From Onthophagus taurus (lineage: Eukaryota > Arthropoda > Insecta > Coleoptera > Scarabaeidae): 64,000 nucleotides of DNA. Position 1 is the stretch's first letter. Each line of letters begins with the position of its first letter. Where the stretch lies: contig NC_091976.1 of NCBI RefSeq assembly GCF_036711975.1, positions 15,066,001 through 15,130,000 on the forward strand, given 5' to 3'. This document shows positions 49,601-60,465 of this stretch, piece by piece. Under the pieces are notes generated by a model. The model was given only the letters and a program-made list of their open reading frames with translations. It was not told the origin of the DNA and ran no database searches. Both the position numbers and the translations under genes were made by a program.

Positions 49601-50900
49601 TATCCTCTTTTTAATGCAACAAGCCGTTTTGAAAAATCGCTTTTAGTTTTTGAGAATTACATTTTTGAAATAATCGACAATTTTTTCGAATTTTGCAATT
49701 TTCGCCGATTAAGTTTTAAAAATTCGTATAAAATCCAGTTCTTGGAATATGACTATAAAAATTTCCCAATGTGTTAATAAGAGTGTCCTCTTTCCAATGA
49801 ACCAACCCGTATTGAAAAATAACTTTTAGTTTTGAAGAAAATAATATTTGAAGTTTTGATAAAATTTGCAATTTTCATCGATAACTTTCAAAATTCGCTA
49901 TAAAATTCGTTTCTTGAAGGATTCTTGTGGGAATATCACCAATTATTAATTAAAGTATCCTCTTTTTAATGCAAAAAGCCGTTTTGAAAAATAAGGCCGG
50001 ATAGATATGCCGGATAACCGGCTTTTCGCAAAATCACTATCCGGTGTCACAACTTTTTTATATGATAAGAACAAAACTACGAGATTATCTAGAATCTTCA
50101 GCAACCTTTCCGCTCTACACAGTGATATATAACATTAGTAGATCGCATGGATGCACAAGCATTTTTTTCTGAAAAAACTGTAAAAACCGCCGTATGTAAA
50201 TGATTGTTATCATGATATTGACGGGACAAAATCCGGTTTTAGAGGAAGAAATGTGAAAAAGCTTTCTAGTGGTGTATTTAATATTCCGCTATCTTTAAAG
50301 ACAACGAACGTATCGGCTTGTAAAGTACATTTTAAACAACATATAAAATAAACTTCATAAAATTGCAATAATTAAGTCGTAGATTGATTCAACGTAAATA
50401 GAAAAAAACTTTATCAATCTTTCAAACTGCTTGATTTATCTACGATGGCCGATTGAAATGTTATCTAAATTTTTTATCTGACTTCTAATGCGACTCTAAA
50501 ATTTAACAATGAATGTTAAAAATTTATTTAAAAAAATTTTGAGTGTATTAATTTTTATTTTAGAACATGGTTTCGTTTCAAAATTTAAACAACACGTGTT
50601 TAAATCCAACCGGTTTTTTTAAACAAACAGGTTCGAAAGATCACGCCATTTTTCAACATTTTCGAAAAATTATTTTTCCTATTATCTTACAATAAACTTT
50701 ATTTATTTTTTGGTACGTTTTCTTACCTTTACTTTTGAATATAGACTGGTTGCGACACTTAATCCCGATTCAATGACGGGTATTTTAGCCACCCTGTTAA
50801 TGGATTCCATTCCCATAATGCACGCTGGATCTGCTTCATGTTCTTGACTCAAATTGGTCATATCCGGGCTGATTCCATTATCAGTAATTGCTTGAGACAT
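46688..50900 (-). CDS. Lsd-2: perilipin (lipid storage droplet surface-binding protein, Lsd-2-like)
   Basis: It coats lipid droplets and controls lipase access to stored fat. Three coding exons join in phase 0: 50900-50727, 47296-47099 and 47023-46688 (235 aa). A non-coding first exon is likely near 51154-51240, with its donor at AAG/GTATG and an acceptor TTTTATAG before 50903. The PAT-type N-terminal region is clear: ESINRVAKIPVIESGL, SLYSKVKDYN, WTLSTAEGTV and KKVDGILCTGLDYVEEKLPA. WTLxTAE fits Lsd-2 better than Lsd-1, but this is a judgement from memory. From residue 137, five clear and one decayed 11-residue units (form VETAKHYVEPA) make an amphipathic lipid-binding helix. The protein is shorter than usual (300 aa or more) and lacks the long C-terminal bundle. 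Intron 1 contains a satellite-bearing insertion. Confidence 0.9.
47560..48182. repeat. diverged tandem repeat (137-177 bp units) in perilipin intron
   Basis: Blocks beginning ACTTTCTTATATGATA, with later CATATAGAATGCATAGGAAA, TTTCCGCTCTATGCAGTG and GATTGCACAAGCATTTTCC, recur from about 47565, 47702, 47864 and 48041. The pattern resumes at 50047 (AACTTTTTTATATGATAAGA through ATGCACAAGCATTTTT) after the insertion at 48183-50046. Confidence 0.7.
48183..50046. mobile_element. insertion with CCGGATA-rich ends carrying a satellite
   Basis: It interrupts the diverged array above. The left edge has GTGGTGGAACGGATATCCGG, then many GATATCCGG and CCGGATA words to 48270. The right edge (49990-50046) has AAGGCCGGATAGATATGCCG and ends CTATCCGGTGTCAC. 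The ends are partly inverted copies and resemble hAT elements with GGATATCCGG ends. Clear target duplications were not found. The inside is almost entirely the repeat at 48508-49990. Confidence 0.6.
48508..49990 (+). repeat. ~362-bp higher-order satellite made of two ~181-bp monomers
   Basis: The marker CCTCTTcTTAATGCAA recurs at 48508, 48869, 49232, 49604 and 49959 (spacing 361, 363, 372, 355). Each unit splits into half A (CAAGCCGTTTTGAAAAATCG, CTTTTAGTTTTTGAGAA) and half B, about 182 bp later (CCAACCCGTTTTGAAAAATA, ACTTTTAGTTTTTGAGAA), which are clearly related. Four full dimers and a partial fifth. Confidence 0.85.
50047..50200. repeat. continuation of the diverged tandem repeat
   Basis: AACTTTTTTATATGATAAGA, TTCCGCTCTACACAGTG and GATCGCATGGATGCACAAGC match the units before 48182, so this is the right side of the interrupted array. 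Confidence 0.65.
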
Positions 50901-51153
50901 CCTGCTATAAAAATTAATATAAATAATGTTAATAAACCAGGAACATTATGAACAGTTAAGTTTCAAAATTATTTTTTATTTTAAAATCGTGGTTTATATA
51001 TTTATTAAAATTTTCTGTGGAATGTTTAGTTTTTTTAATTTTTAAAATTTTGAATCAGAAACATTTAATTTTTTTATATTCTACAATTTAAAATAATTAA
51101 AACAGAATTAATTTAGCTTTAAATCGAAAAATCATGTTTTAATTTTCAACATA

Positions 51154-51300
51154 CCTTGGTTAATTATTTTTTGAAACTTATTTATCAAGACAACACTTAA
51201 AAAAACGTACTAGCACTAAAACCTTTTGTAAAAATAAACGGTTCGTTTAACGTCTGATGTTGGATTAATTCAATTTCCTGCACGTCTGATAGTTTATAAC
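51154..51300 (-). promoter_or_regulatory. probable perilipin 5' non-coding exon and promoter
   Basis: On the minus strand a GTTATAAAC box at 51292-51300 precedes two ATCAGACGT words (near 51288 and 51256) that resemble the arthropod TCAGT start element. A donor (CCAAG/GTATG) near 51154 starts the intron that ends just before the start codon. The spacing is not ideal for either start word. Confidence 0.35.
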
Positions 51301-53120
51301 GTGACTTTGTCCCCTTTATTTCATCACACGTGGTATGGTGGGAGATCGACGTTTAAACTCACGTACTTCACATGAGCATGAGTGTGCATGAGCTGTTTCT
51401 AGTGTATTCTGGGTTGTCTGGGTCCAAAGTTTAATTTGGGACGTATTTCGTTGTATGACATGATGTAATTTAAAAAAGTCCTATTATTAATTTGATTCAG
51501 CAAGGTTAATCTATGATAAAAAACGATTTAAAATGTGTAAAGTTTATAACTTGAACGTAATTAGTAAAGTTCAATTAGACAACAACGATATTAACCTCGA
51601 TTTTTTTTAATTAAGATCGAGATTAAGGTTGTTTTGGAAACAATTTGAAATTACTAGAATTTTGTAAAATGGCTTGAAATCTGTTATGTTAACTTTGTAA
51701 AATGAATAAAAACTTAGTCTAAAAATAAAATCAAGATTGATTAAAACATAATTAAGTCAATTAATGTGTCTGGTATGAAATGAGTCACAACAATTTTTTT
51801 TAACGTTTGTTTTGCTTAAATAATGACTTGAACAATTTTAGGGTCAAGGAATTATAAAAATTTAAATTAATTTTGAATGAATCACGTGTTTTGCTACGAT
51901 TCCTTAAAATTGTCAATAGATTCTTCATAACATTTTTGGAAAATATCGATTGAGAATTCCAAATTCAAGTTTCTTTTATTATTTTATTAACCTTCAAAAT
52001 TCTTCAAGTCTTATTACTGGAAATACATCGATTTTTATGACTTTATAAACTTTTCAATCACAAATTTGAGTATACGAGTACCTATTCACGATGAAATTTT
52101 TGACCTATAAGAAGATAGCGTACGAAAGTCTAACCCACAATAAGAAAAACACAATTTAGTTAATCTAAGCACGGAATTCGGAACATATTCGAAAAAAGTT
52201 TTGAAAAAGTTTTGAAAAAGAACACTTTTAAAGGCAAACTACTGTTTCTATAAGAGATAGAGGAAAAATGATGTCACTGTCTGAAGATCGATTTTTATAA
52301 GAAACTTAATGGCGAAAACCGCATATCGATATCTCTTACGATTTCAGAGATAGAGGCTGTTTAAAAAAAACTGCATTTTCGAAAAGTCGTCATAACTTTT
52401 TTCTTATTGAAAAATCTTCCTTTCTATGAAAACATTTCCGAATACTTTTTATGTAGAATTCGATAGAATAAGTTAGCTTTCCCTCAAAGTAATATTTTAG
52501 TAGTTATTGACATAAAAGTGATTTTTTTAAATGGAACATCCTATATATTATTGCAAATTCGACGAGAGCATAAAATTTCCTTTCCAAAAATATAGCACAG
52601 TTGATATCTCGTTTAAGTTAGCAAGAAAGTGCCAGCAACTTTGTATGCTTTGTGATTTTTTTTCTCCAAAACTATTTGACGAAAAAATTTCAAATTTGAT
52701 CTGGTGGTAAACCGATGTGTTCTTAATGTGGAGCATATTTTATTTTATCGATATTCCATATAGTTTCGCGGAAAATCGCGATTTAGTAGGAGGCGGTTAT
52801 TTCGAAAACAACCTGGCGGATTTCAACGCGGTTTTTACCATAATATGTCAAATAATTGCGTTTATCGCATACCGTTATCAGTTTTTCAAAGTCATGTCTC
52901 CCTAATTTTTTAGCGCGATTTAAGCGAATCATAAATTAAAAAGAAACAAAAATAAGCTCTGCGGGGAGAGGGGGGTTCCGTCCAATCGAAAAGATGGTGC
53001 GTTCCAGACAGTACGTCGCGCCTTTATCTTACCTACATAAAGAAATAAAAAAAAAATGCCTTCGAAATGTTCTTCTGTTACACCGTAACTTAAAAATAGC
53101 ATCGACAGAGAAGTTAACCA
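51300..53120. other. intergenic, no gene recognised
   Basis: AT-rich. Between about 52190 and 52545 the sequence resembles non-coding transposon consensus (CGCATATCGATATCTCTTAC, TGGAACATCCTATATA), but I did not find a partner end. Confidence 0.4.
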
Positions 53121-53167
53121 GCTCTTAAATACCGTCAAAGAAAGAAATTTATAACTACTAGGAGTAG

Positions 53168-53325
53168 TTAGCTAATTTTTGACTAAAAATTCTAGATAAT
53201 ATGACTAAATTTTAGGTAGTTTTCCCACATTATTTTTCTCAGTGAAGAGGTGAGCGATACCATCTTCTTAGACTGATTATAGAAAGCAAAATAGCTTTAA
53301 TTTGGTGCCATCTTTCACTCCAATG
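53168..53325. repeat. 158-bp direct repeat, copy A
   Basis: Identical by eye to 53999-54156, from TTAGCTAATTTTTGACTAAA to TCTTTCACTCCAATG. It is followed by a second copy of a 27-bp phrase (GCTCTTAAAT-CCGTCAAAGA) that also occurs just before it at about 53123. Confidence 0.85.
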
Positions 53326-53377
53326 CTCTTAAATGCCGTCAAAGAAAGAAATTTGAATTATTTGAGACACATAACAA

Positions 53378-54075
53378 CACTGAGAAAAATGATATGGAAA
53401 ATTGAACTAAATCAATTTAGTTGTTAGACAAATAGTCATTTTTGCTAGAAAATTTATTCATTTACCTAATGTAATTTAGCTGACATATACAATTCTAATT
53501 AGTCAAATTTATGATAGTTAATTTATCTATTTACTGAGGAGATATAACTAATTTTTAGAAAAAGAAACTACGTCGTGGAAACTAGTTGATAAGTCTAGTT
53601 GTTGAGTAGTTTAGTTACCTAAAGTATTTGGTATTTTGTGTATTTTGTTCTAGTCTGAATATCTATATACATTTAACAATGAAATATTTTACCTAAATGT
53701 ACTATTATTAAATACTTTATTTAAATGTATTTTAGTCGTTTTGTCTACCTGTTTTCATCGTTACATCGATCGTTTATAGAAAATATTTCTTAATACAAAA
53801 AATTAGGTAAGACGTCTATATTTAAATAATAAAGCTATGTACAACCATTAATAACAAAAATAATATTAATAGTAAAAACATCTATTAATACTATATATTG
53901 AAGTTAATTTGATTAGGTATTTATAAGATATATTTTTCGATCATTTATCTATCTTAAATTATCGAAATAGAATTAGTTTTTATAACTAGTAGTAGTAGTT
54001 AGCTAATTTTTGACTAAAAATTCTAGATAATATGACTAAATTTTAGGTAGTTTTCCCACATTATTTTTCTCAGTG
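53378..54075. mobile_element. possible short inverted-repeat element
   Basis: It starts CACTGAGAAAAATGAT and ends with the inverse (ATTATTTTTCTCAGTG). The right-hand part overlaps copy B of the 158-bp repeat. No clear target duplication. Confidence 0.4.
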
Positions 54076-54156
54076 AAGAGGTGAGCGATACCATCTTCTT
54101 AGACTGATTATAGAAAGCAAAATAGCTTTAATTTGGTGCCATCTTTCACTCCAATG
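53999..54156. repeat. 158-bp direct repeat, copy B
   Basis: Second copy of the exact repeat at 53168-53325. Perfect identity in non-coding DNA points to a very recent event or to an assembly duplication. Confidence 0.85.
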
Positions 54157-54159
54157 TTG

Positions 54160-55020
54160 TATTATTATCAGAAGCTAGTACCAGATGTGGAAAAATATTT
54201 TTCTGTAACTTTAATTTTATTGATCTTATCACATGGATCTTCGAAAGGATTTTTATTTTCTCTTTCTTTTAAGGTATGCCAGATATGATTAGCTGATGCA
54301 AACAGCATGCTAGTTTTTTCGTTTACTCACCTGGTGACAATTGCTCTAACTCAATTTTGTTAAAACACCACCACAAAAGGTCTTTGAAACTATTTTACAA
54401 ATCCACTTGAATTATCTTGTCGAATAGGTACTTGTATTAGTTCATCACTCTCGTTGGTACAATATTTCGCATTGATGTGGTGTCGATGAATGCTTCACGA
54501 ACATAGAACATACATTTAATTGAAGGCTCTCTATATGTATACATATTGGTTGGTGGTCGCAAGTTCGTTTGCTAATATCGAGTTAAGTACTTTTGATAGA
54601 ATAGTACTTTTAGTAAACGATTTGTAGGTTTTGGAAGCTTTTTTTACAGCTTTTGTCTGAGCAAAGGGGAGATTTAAAAGAATGCAATCTTTCTTTTTAA
54701 CAATAGGATTCTTTTTCTCACTTCAACTTTTATTGCTTTTCTTTTATGAATAAAATAATTTATTTGCAATTTTTACTAGCTTCAATTTCGGTCTTAATTA
54801 TAGATTAGATTCTACACGTTTAATTAAAATTGAAGCACTTTTTTTACCAAAATTAACAAAATTTCAACATTATTTTAAATGATTCACTTGTACTTTGTAA
54901 CACAATACCTGATAATTTCAAATAAATTCTCGATAAAACCGTGAATTACTCACTATCTATTCAATATTAAACTGATAAAAACGCTACTACTTAACCTATT
55001 TGTTAAGTATTTATTGTTAG
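54160..55020. other. non-coding region downstream of the K+ channel gene
   Basis: No gene recognised. It holds the likely 3' UTR of the channel gene at its right end. Confidence 0.4.
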
Positions 55021-55028
55021 ATTTTTAT

Positions 55029-56039
55029 TTACACAGAAGTTTCATAAATAACAATTTGCACAACAGGTCGTTCCTTCTTATTTTTAGCACCTTCAGTAAT
55101 GTTTCTTATAACAGCTTCCATGGCGTCTTCCCATTCTTTTTGTTGTTGTCTTTGGTCAATTTTATCATTCGCAGGTCCACGTTTTGAAGTAACCGTTAAA
55201 ACCCTTCTCAAATCTTGTTGAAATGCCAAAATATCTAACCCCGGTGCAATTTCAGCTAATCTTCTTAAATGTTCGGCAAAAGGGCCAGATAATGCTTGGA
55301 TTTGTCGCCAAGATTGCGCGTATTGCCTTCGAACCAATTCAATAATAGTCGAAGTTAACGCTAATCCGATTAAAATATAAAGAGTACATAAAAGCATGTA
55401 CTTTGGTCGTTTTGGAACTAAGTCACCAAACCCAATTGTGGTCATTGTTACAAAACAGAAATAAAATCCGTCGAAAAAAGTCCAATCATCTTCAAATGCA
55501 ATGAAAATTCCAGCACCAAATGCTAAATAAACAAATAAAAAAATAACTGCTGATAAAACGAAATAAGAAGTTCTTTGAGATTCATTCGGGGACCATTTTA
55601 TAGGTAACGAAGGGATATGATTAACGATTGTCGATAAAGTTGTTGCGAAAATTCTTCCCCAATCCGCCAAAACTGTTAATGTCAAAGGAATTCCGATTAA
55701 GGCAAAGAAAATGCAAAAAGCTCGACCTCCAAATGTCATAGGTGCGATATTTCCGTAACCGATTGTTGTTAAAACGGTCGATGAAAAGAAAACGGCTGTT
55801 AACATATTCCATTTTTCGGATTCTTCGGTTGGTTTTGATGTTAACCACACGTCTTGAAATCCATTTTCGAAAGCGTGTCTTAAAACTTTACTATAATTGT
55901 CAATGTGTTCGTATATTTCCATTACATTATCTTTGGTATTCACAATATTTTCAACCAGTTTTAAACGATTTGTGTAAAGAGTGGCATTTATTTTTGATAT
56001 TTTTGTAAGTTCTGCTGGTGATTCAAACGTTCTGAAAAC
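55029..56039 (-). CDS. two-pore-domain potassium channel (KCNK/TWIK type), 3' exon
   Basis: A plasma-membrane background K+ channel subunit that works as a dimer. This last exon encodes 336 residues in phase 0 after a TTTTTTTAG acceptor. It begins in the extracellular cap loop (with a possible glycosylation site NAT). Then come pore loop 1 (STVLTTIGYGN), transmembrane M2 (FCIFFALIGIPLTLTVLA), M3 (SAVIFLFVYLAFGAGIFIAF), pore loop 2 (TMTTIGFGD) and M4 (LLCTLYILIGLALTSTI). Both selectivity filters are intact. The cytosolic tail is charged and ends VVQIVIYETSV. The stop codon overlaps an AATAAA. The first exons (N-terminus and M1) are not in the sequence up to 64000 as far as I can see, so they probably lie beyond the right edge. 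That would put the transposon nest at 56.5-62.3 kb inside its intron. Confidence 0.93.
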   Translation of the reverse strand, partial: VFRTFESPAELTKISKINATLYTNRLKLVENIVNTKDNVMEIYEHIDNYSKVLRHAFENGFQDVWLTSKPTEESEKWNMLTAVFFSSTVLTTIGYGNIAPMTFGGRAFCIFFALIGIPLTLTVLADWGRIFATTLSTIVNHIPSLPIKWSPNESQRTSYFVLSAVIFLFVYLAFGAGIFIAFEDDWTFFDGFYFCFVTMTTIGFGDLVPKRPKYMLLCTLYILIGLALTSTIIELVRRQYAQSWRQIQALSGPFAEHLRRLAEIAPGLDILAFQQDLRRVLTVTSKRGPANDKIDQRQQQKEWEDAMEAVIRNITEGAKNKKERPVVQIVIYETSV

Positions 56040-56480
56040 CTAAAAAAAGAAATCATTTTAATAAATTGGGCAACATGGAAAAGGAAGTTACATAATAATT
56101 ATTTATTTTGCTTTTGAAGTCAGTAAAATTTTAAGGGTTTTACCAACACTTCTTGCTAACATTTGCAAATAACTACAAGCTGTTTATCGAAATCCATGTT
56201 TATACATTCTCTGTAGAATAACGAAACTGTAAATAAATCGTGGTCAACTCACTCTTCAGCAAAGAAATCGCTGTGTCGTCATTTTCATGTCGCACTCTTA
56301 TATAATTTAATTCACAATGGCTGGAAACATATTCAAGAGTATATTTCACAAAAAATGTAAGATAACTTATACCATGAGATGTAGAAATGCTGACAAAGTG
56401 TTAGCTTCACAACACAATACTGAAGTGCAGTACTGAAAGGAAGTACTAATAAGAATTGTGACTGTGATAAACTAAACTTT
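56040..56480. other. intronic or intergenic, no gene seen
   Basis: Immediately upstream (minus strand) of the channel exon. Nothing recognisable. Confidence 0.4.
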
Positions 56481-57429
56481 TTAGCTGACCGTAGTCAAAT
56501 GGAAATTATCTAGGATGTCTTGAACTAATAAGCAACTTAAAGCTACTAAGAAAGATATTATTCTGGGTGATAATAATACATGACGTAAAGGTGGTAAAAT
56601 ATTACTCAATTAGTGTTGACTCTCCTCCAGACATATTACATGTTGGTCAATTAATCTTTTTCACTCGTTATGTAAATGATATATTTGAAAGATTCCTGAT
56701 CTTTATACCAATGGAGGAGCATAGATTCGAATACTTGGCAAATGTTGTTCAGGGATTCCTCAGGGAACATAATATTAACATTAAAAATTTTCGAGGTCAA
56801 AATGACGACAATGCGTTAAATATTGCACGTCAATATTCTAGCTTACAAACGAGATTGAAACAGCATTGCAATTTAGCTATCTATGTACCACGTGCGACAT
56901 ATTCATTAAACTTACAAGGGAAGTGTCACGATTGTGTCTCACCGATTTCAATGAAATTTGGTACAGTCATAGAATGGGTCAACATAAGGTTCGCACACTT
57001 TTTTATAGGTGCGGTAAAAGCCCCTGGGGTTTACCCCTGGGTATTATTTTCACAACGAAAAGTGCTATCAAAATTTCGTAAATTATAGCTGATATTCATG
57101 TTAAAAGAGCTTTCTTTTGATGTATCACACATATACCAGAGGGTTAAAAGGGGCGAACTACTCCTATTTTTTCGGGTTTACTTAAAAACCACCCTATCGA
57201 TTTTGATGAGTTAAATATACTTGTAGTGCATTCAAAAATATTAGTTAAGTGTTTTTTCTCATTCATCGTAGATCAACCCTAGCGATGTTGCGAGGGTTAA
57301 CATGTAACTACTTTTCGTAAGAATGATGTAATAAAACTGTCAAGTATTTAGAAAATACTTTAAACAAAACTGTAAATTAGTCGCACAATAAAATGTTTTG
57401 TGTAAAATAAGGCATAATATACTATTTAG

Positions 57430-58274
57430 GGGTGGTTGGGGTTAACCATCCCCTTAAAAAAAACTTTAGCAAAAGATTTCGTTAAGGAGGCAAAGCTACA
57501 AATCCAAATATATGGACCTGAAAACACCTACAATTCGGATCAGAGCGGTTTTAACTTGGAAGTCCATTCGGGAAGAACATTAAGCGATTTAGGAGTTAAA
57601 ACCATAGATAATATGGTCCAGTGGGTATCATCTACAACGCACACTTACACAATTCAACCCGTAATATCTGCTGGTGGGAAACTTCTTCCTCCACTTTTTA
57701 TTGTTTTAAAAGAAACCTCTGGTACCAATATATACGTTTTGGCATCAAAATCTGGAAAGTTAACTTCAGAACACATTGAAAAATTGGTAACAAAATGTAT
57801 ATTTTCCAAATACTGTTTCTAAATCATTATTATTATTAGATTCTTAGAGTGGCCATTGTCCTGAAGTTATTAGTGAAATAACTCCATCAGATACTAATTT
57901 TCAGGGACAACAGGTCAAATATTGATGTATTTGGTTACAGAATATGGAAAAATTTTATTAGAAGATTCTCTGATCAGATTATTCTTTACCAGTTTGATGT
58001 CAATTTACATCAGAGGGATAATATATTAAAATTGCAATCCCTAACGCATAACCAGTTGTCTTCCCCTCGGCTTATAAATGTTTTTAAATGCGCATGGTTT
58101 GCAAGTGGCTATATAGAGGAGAGACCAGGCCATTTTAAAAATCCCGTGGAAGTTTGCTTTTCGAGTGCGAAGCCAACGTGTGATATATGTGGGGATATAG
58201 CGATCATAACATATGCATGGTGTAAAAAGTCCTTATATTTAAAACATTTTTTCCACGACTTTCATTTTTGCTAA
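57430..58274 (+). pseudogene. pogo-like (DDE_1) transposase remnant
   Basis: The frame near 57436-57822 has NSDQSGFNLEVHSGRTLS, STTHTYTIQPVISAGGKLLP and PLFIVLKE, the DDE catalytic region of a pogo/Tigger-type transposase. Further on, in other frames, come VYGFRIWKNFIRRFSDQI, LQSLTHNQLSSPR and a C-terminal Cys/His segment (CDICGDIAIITYAWC). Stops and shifts make it inactive. The N-terminal DNA-binding part is absent. Confidence 0.8.
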
Positions 58275-58933
58275 GACTATGTAGAATAAAAATAAATTTA
58301 ACATTGAACATAAAAAACGTCAATTAGTAATATAAAATAAACTTCTTCGGTATAATCAACCATGTTTTTTAGTCAGTTGCTTTTTAACTCATAAATAAAT
58401 AAAATATCTTATTTATCTAGTAGTTTTATGTTTATTATTTAAAGAATATGAGGGTAGTTCACCTCGTGGAACATCGATATAGATAGATTAAAAAAAAGAA
58501 ACAATTCTACATTTAACAAATTACGATGGCAGTTTTCATTTTCGAACTATAAACAAAAAACTACCACTAATTTGTAACCTTTATAACCATTTTCAAAAAT
58601 TTTTAATTCAATTATAAAACGAACACAGTGCCAAATTTCGCCGTAATCGACAAGTAACGCCCAGGATAGAATTAATTTTTAAGGGGGTGGTTTTATTTAA
58701 AGAATTTTTAAAAATACCTGACAGTTTTATCACATCATTCTTACGAAAATTAGTTACATGTTAACCCTCGTAAAATCACTAGGGTTGATCTACGATGAAT
58801 GAGAAAAAACACTTAACTAATATTTTTGAATGCACTACAAGTATATTTAACGTCATCAAAAACGATAGGGTGGTTTTTAAATAAATCCGAAAAAAATAGG
58901 GGTAGTTCGCACCTTTTAACCCTCTGGTATATA

Positions 58934-59682
58934 CAGTGTGTCCCAGGATAGATGTTACAAGAGGTATAAGACTTAAAAATGTTTGAATTTTATTTCAAGG
59001 CTGAGGTATTAAGCCCTGCTTGGTGAGGAGAGAATTTTAAGTATATTTTCATATTTTGAAAATCAACTCGGCCTTGATAGTGAAGCGAAAACTATTTTGA
59101 GTTCAGGTAAAGTAAGCTTTTTGTTCATGGTACGACAAAATATCATTAAGGAAAGTTGTTCAGAATGAAAAATTATTGCACTATGCAAAATTTCAGGAAG
59201 ATCTACCTACACTGATTAAACCACCATATTTTAGATTAGATCGGAGTGAAAAAAAAAAACAATGAAAAATGCCATGAAAAAAAAATTACTTAAGTAGTCG
59301 CAAATATTGAAAAATAAATTGTATTATCCCTCAGTTTTAGTTCACATTTCAATTACTATACAATATTTATGTTATTTAAACTAAAATGTGATGGTTCAAC
59401 CAAAGTAGATAGATCCTTCTGAAATTTTGTATAGGACCATAATTTCTCATTTTGAACAACTTTTCTTAATAAAATTTTTCAGTATCATGAACAAAAAGAT
59501 TACTTTACCTAAACTAAAAATAGTTTTCGATTCATTGTCAAGACCGCCTGTGTTTACAAAATATGAAAATATTCTTAAAATTCTCTTCACACCAAGCAGG
59601 GCTTAATTCCTTAGCCTTAAAATAAATTTCAAAAATTTTTAAGTCATTATACCTCTTGTAACATCTATCCTGGGACACACTG
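58934..59682. mobile_element. 749-bp MITE nested in the right arm, TA duplication
   Basis: CAGTGTGTCCCAGGATAGAT starts at 58934; the inverse ends at 59682. TA is on each side. The arms extend past TGTTACAAGAGGTATA to at least 300 bp with some decay. Its absence from the left arm of the surrounding element proves it is an insertion. Confidence 0.88.
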
Positions 59683-60465
59683 TATATGATACATCAAAAG
59701 AAAGCTCTTTTAAAATGAATATCAGCTATAATTTACGAAATTTTGATAGTACTTTTCGTTTTGAAAATATAAGTGAAAACATACTTTTTCTCCAAACTTT
59801 CAACCCCTATAACTAGCCCCAGGAGCTTTTACCGCACGTATAAAAAAATGTGCGAACCTTATTTTGGCCCATTCTATGACTGTACCAAATTTCATCGAAA
59901 TTCACTTCCCTTGTTAGTTGGTGTACACGCAGCTCAGTGTAATATGGAAGAAACTGATTTCTTCCGATTTATTTAGAAAATGTGAATTTTATCATGTATA
60001 GTATTTTGATTATAACAAGAGAACCTTTCAACCGATTTTAGTGAACAATATCTCAATCGAAAGCTTAATATGATATATAAAGCCTAGACCGGCGTGAAGA
60101 CAGCAGTAAAAGATAGAAGTAAAAATTTCCGATGATACCCGAGACGTCCGAAAACAGATCCACTTATATTTCAAGGGGGAATACTAATAGAATGACCCAT
60201 CGCGTGGTATCTCAAATGAAAGGTTATCTTATAAGGATTATGGTGACTTGCCCACGTTTCCTATTTTCTCATACATTTTATGACAAAGTTTATCATTACC
60301 ACTTTATAAAAACGGTAAGCGCTATCGAAACCTAATTTTCATAAGTTAGGCGTGGAAGCAAAAGAAAACAAGCCGTTTTGTCTAACAAACTGTCACATTA
60401 ATTGTTTCCGTTTAGTCAACTTAACTTACGAAAAAGGATTGGTTTATGGTTTATATATAAAAATG

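Larger units (their letters stand above)
56915..59913 (+). mobile_element. long-inverted-repeat transposon inserted in the hAT, TTA duplication
   Basis: Both ends read CAAGGGAAGTG inward and are flanked by TTA (56912-56914 and 59914-59916). The arms are about 435 bp: 56915-57350 against 59913-58720, once the MITE at 58934-59682 is taken out. Taking the element away together with one TTA restores the host hAT frame (SLNL-VGVHAA). Between the arms lies a pogo-type transposase remnant. The TTA duplication does not fit the usual TA of pogo and would suit a Harbinger-type 3-bp duplication better, so the superfamily is unclear. Confidence 0.85.

Noticed and set aside
52548..53138. Short open frames on both strands
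   Set aside because: No domains and no splice support, in AT-rich non-coding sequence.
57430..58274. Host-domesticated pogo-type gene
   Set aside because: It lies between long transposon arms and has stops and frameshifts, so a dead transposase is the simpler reading.
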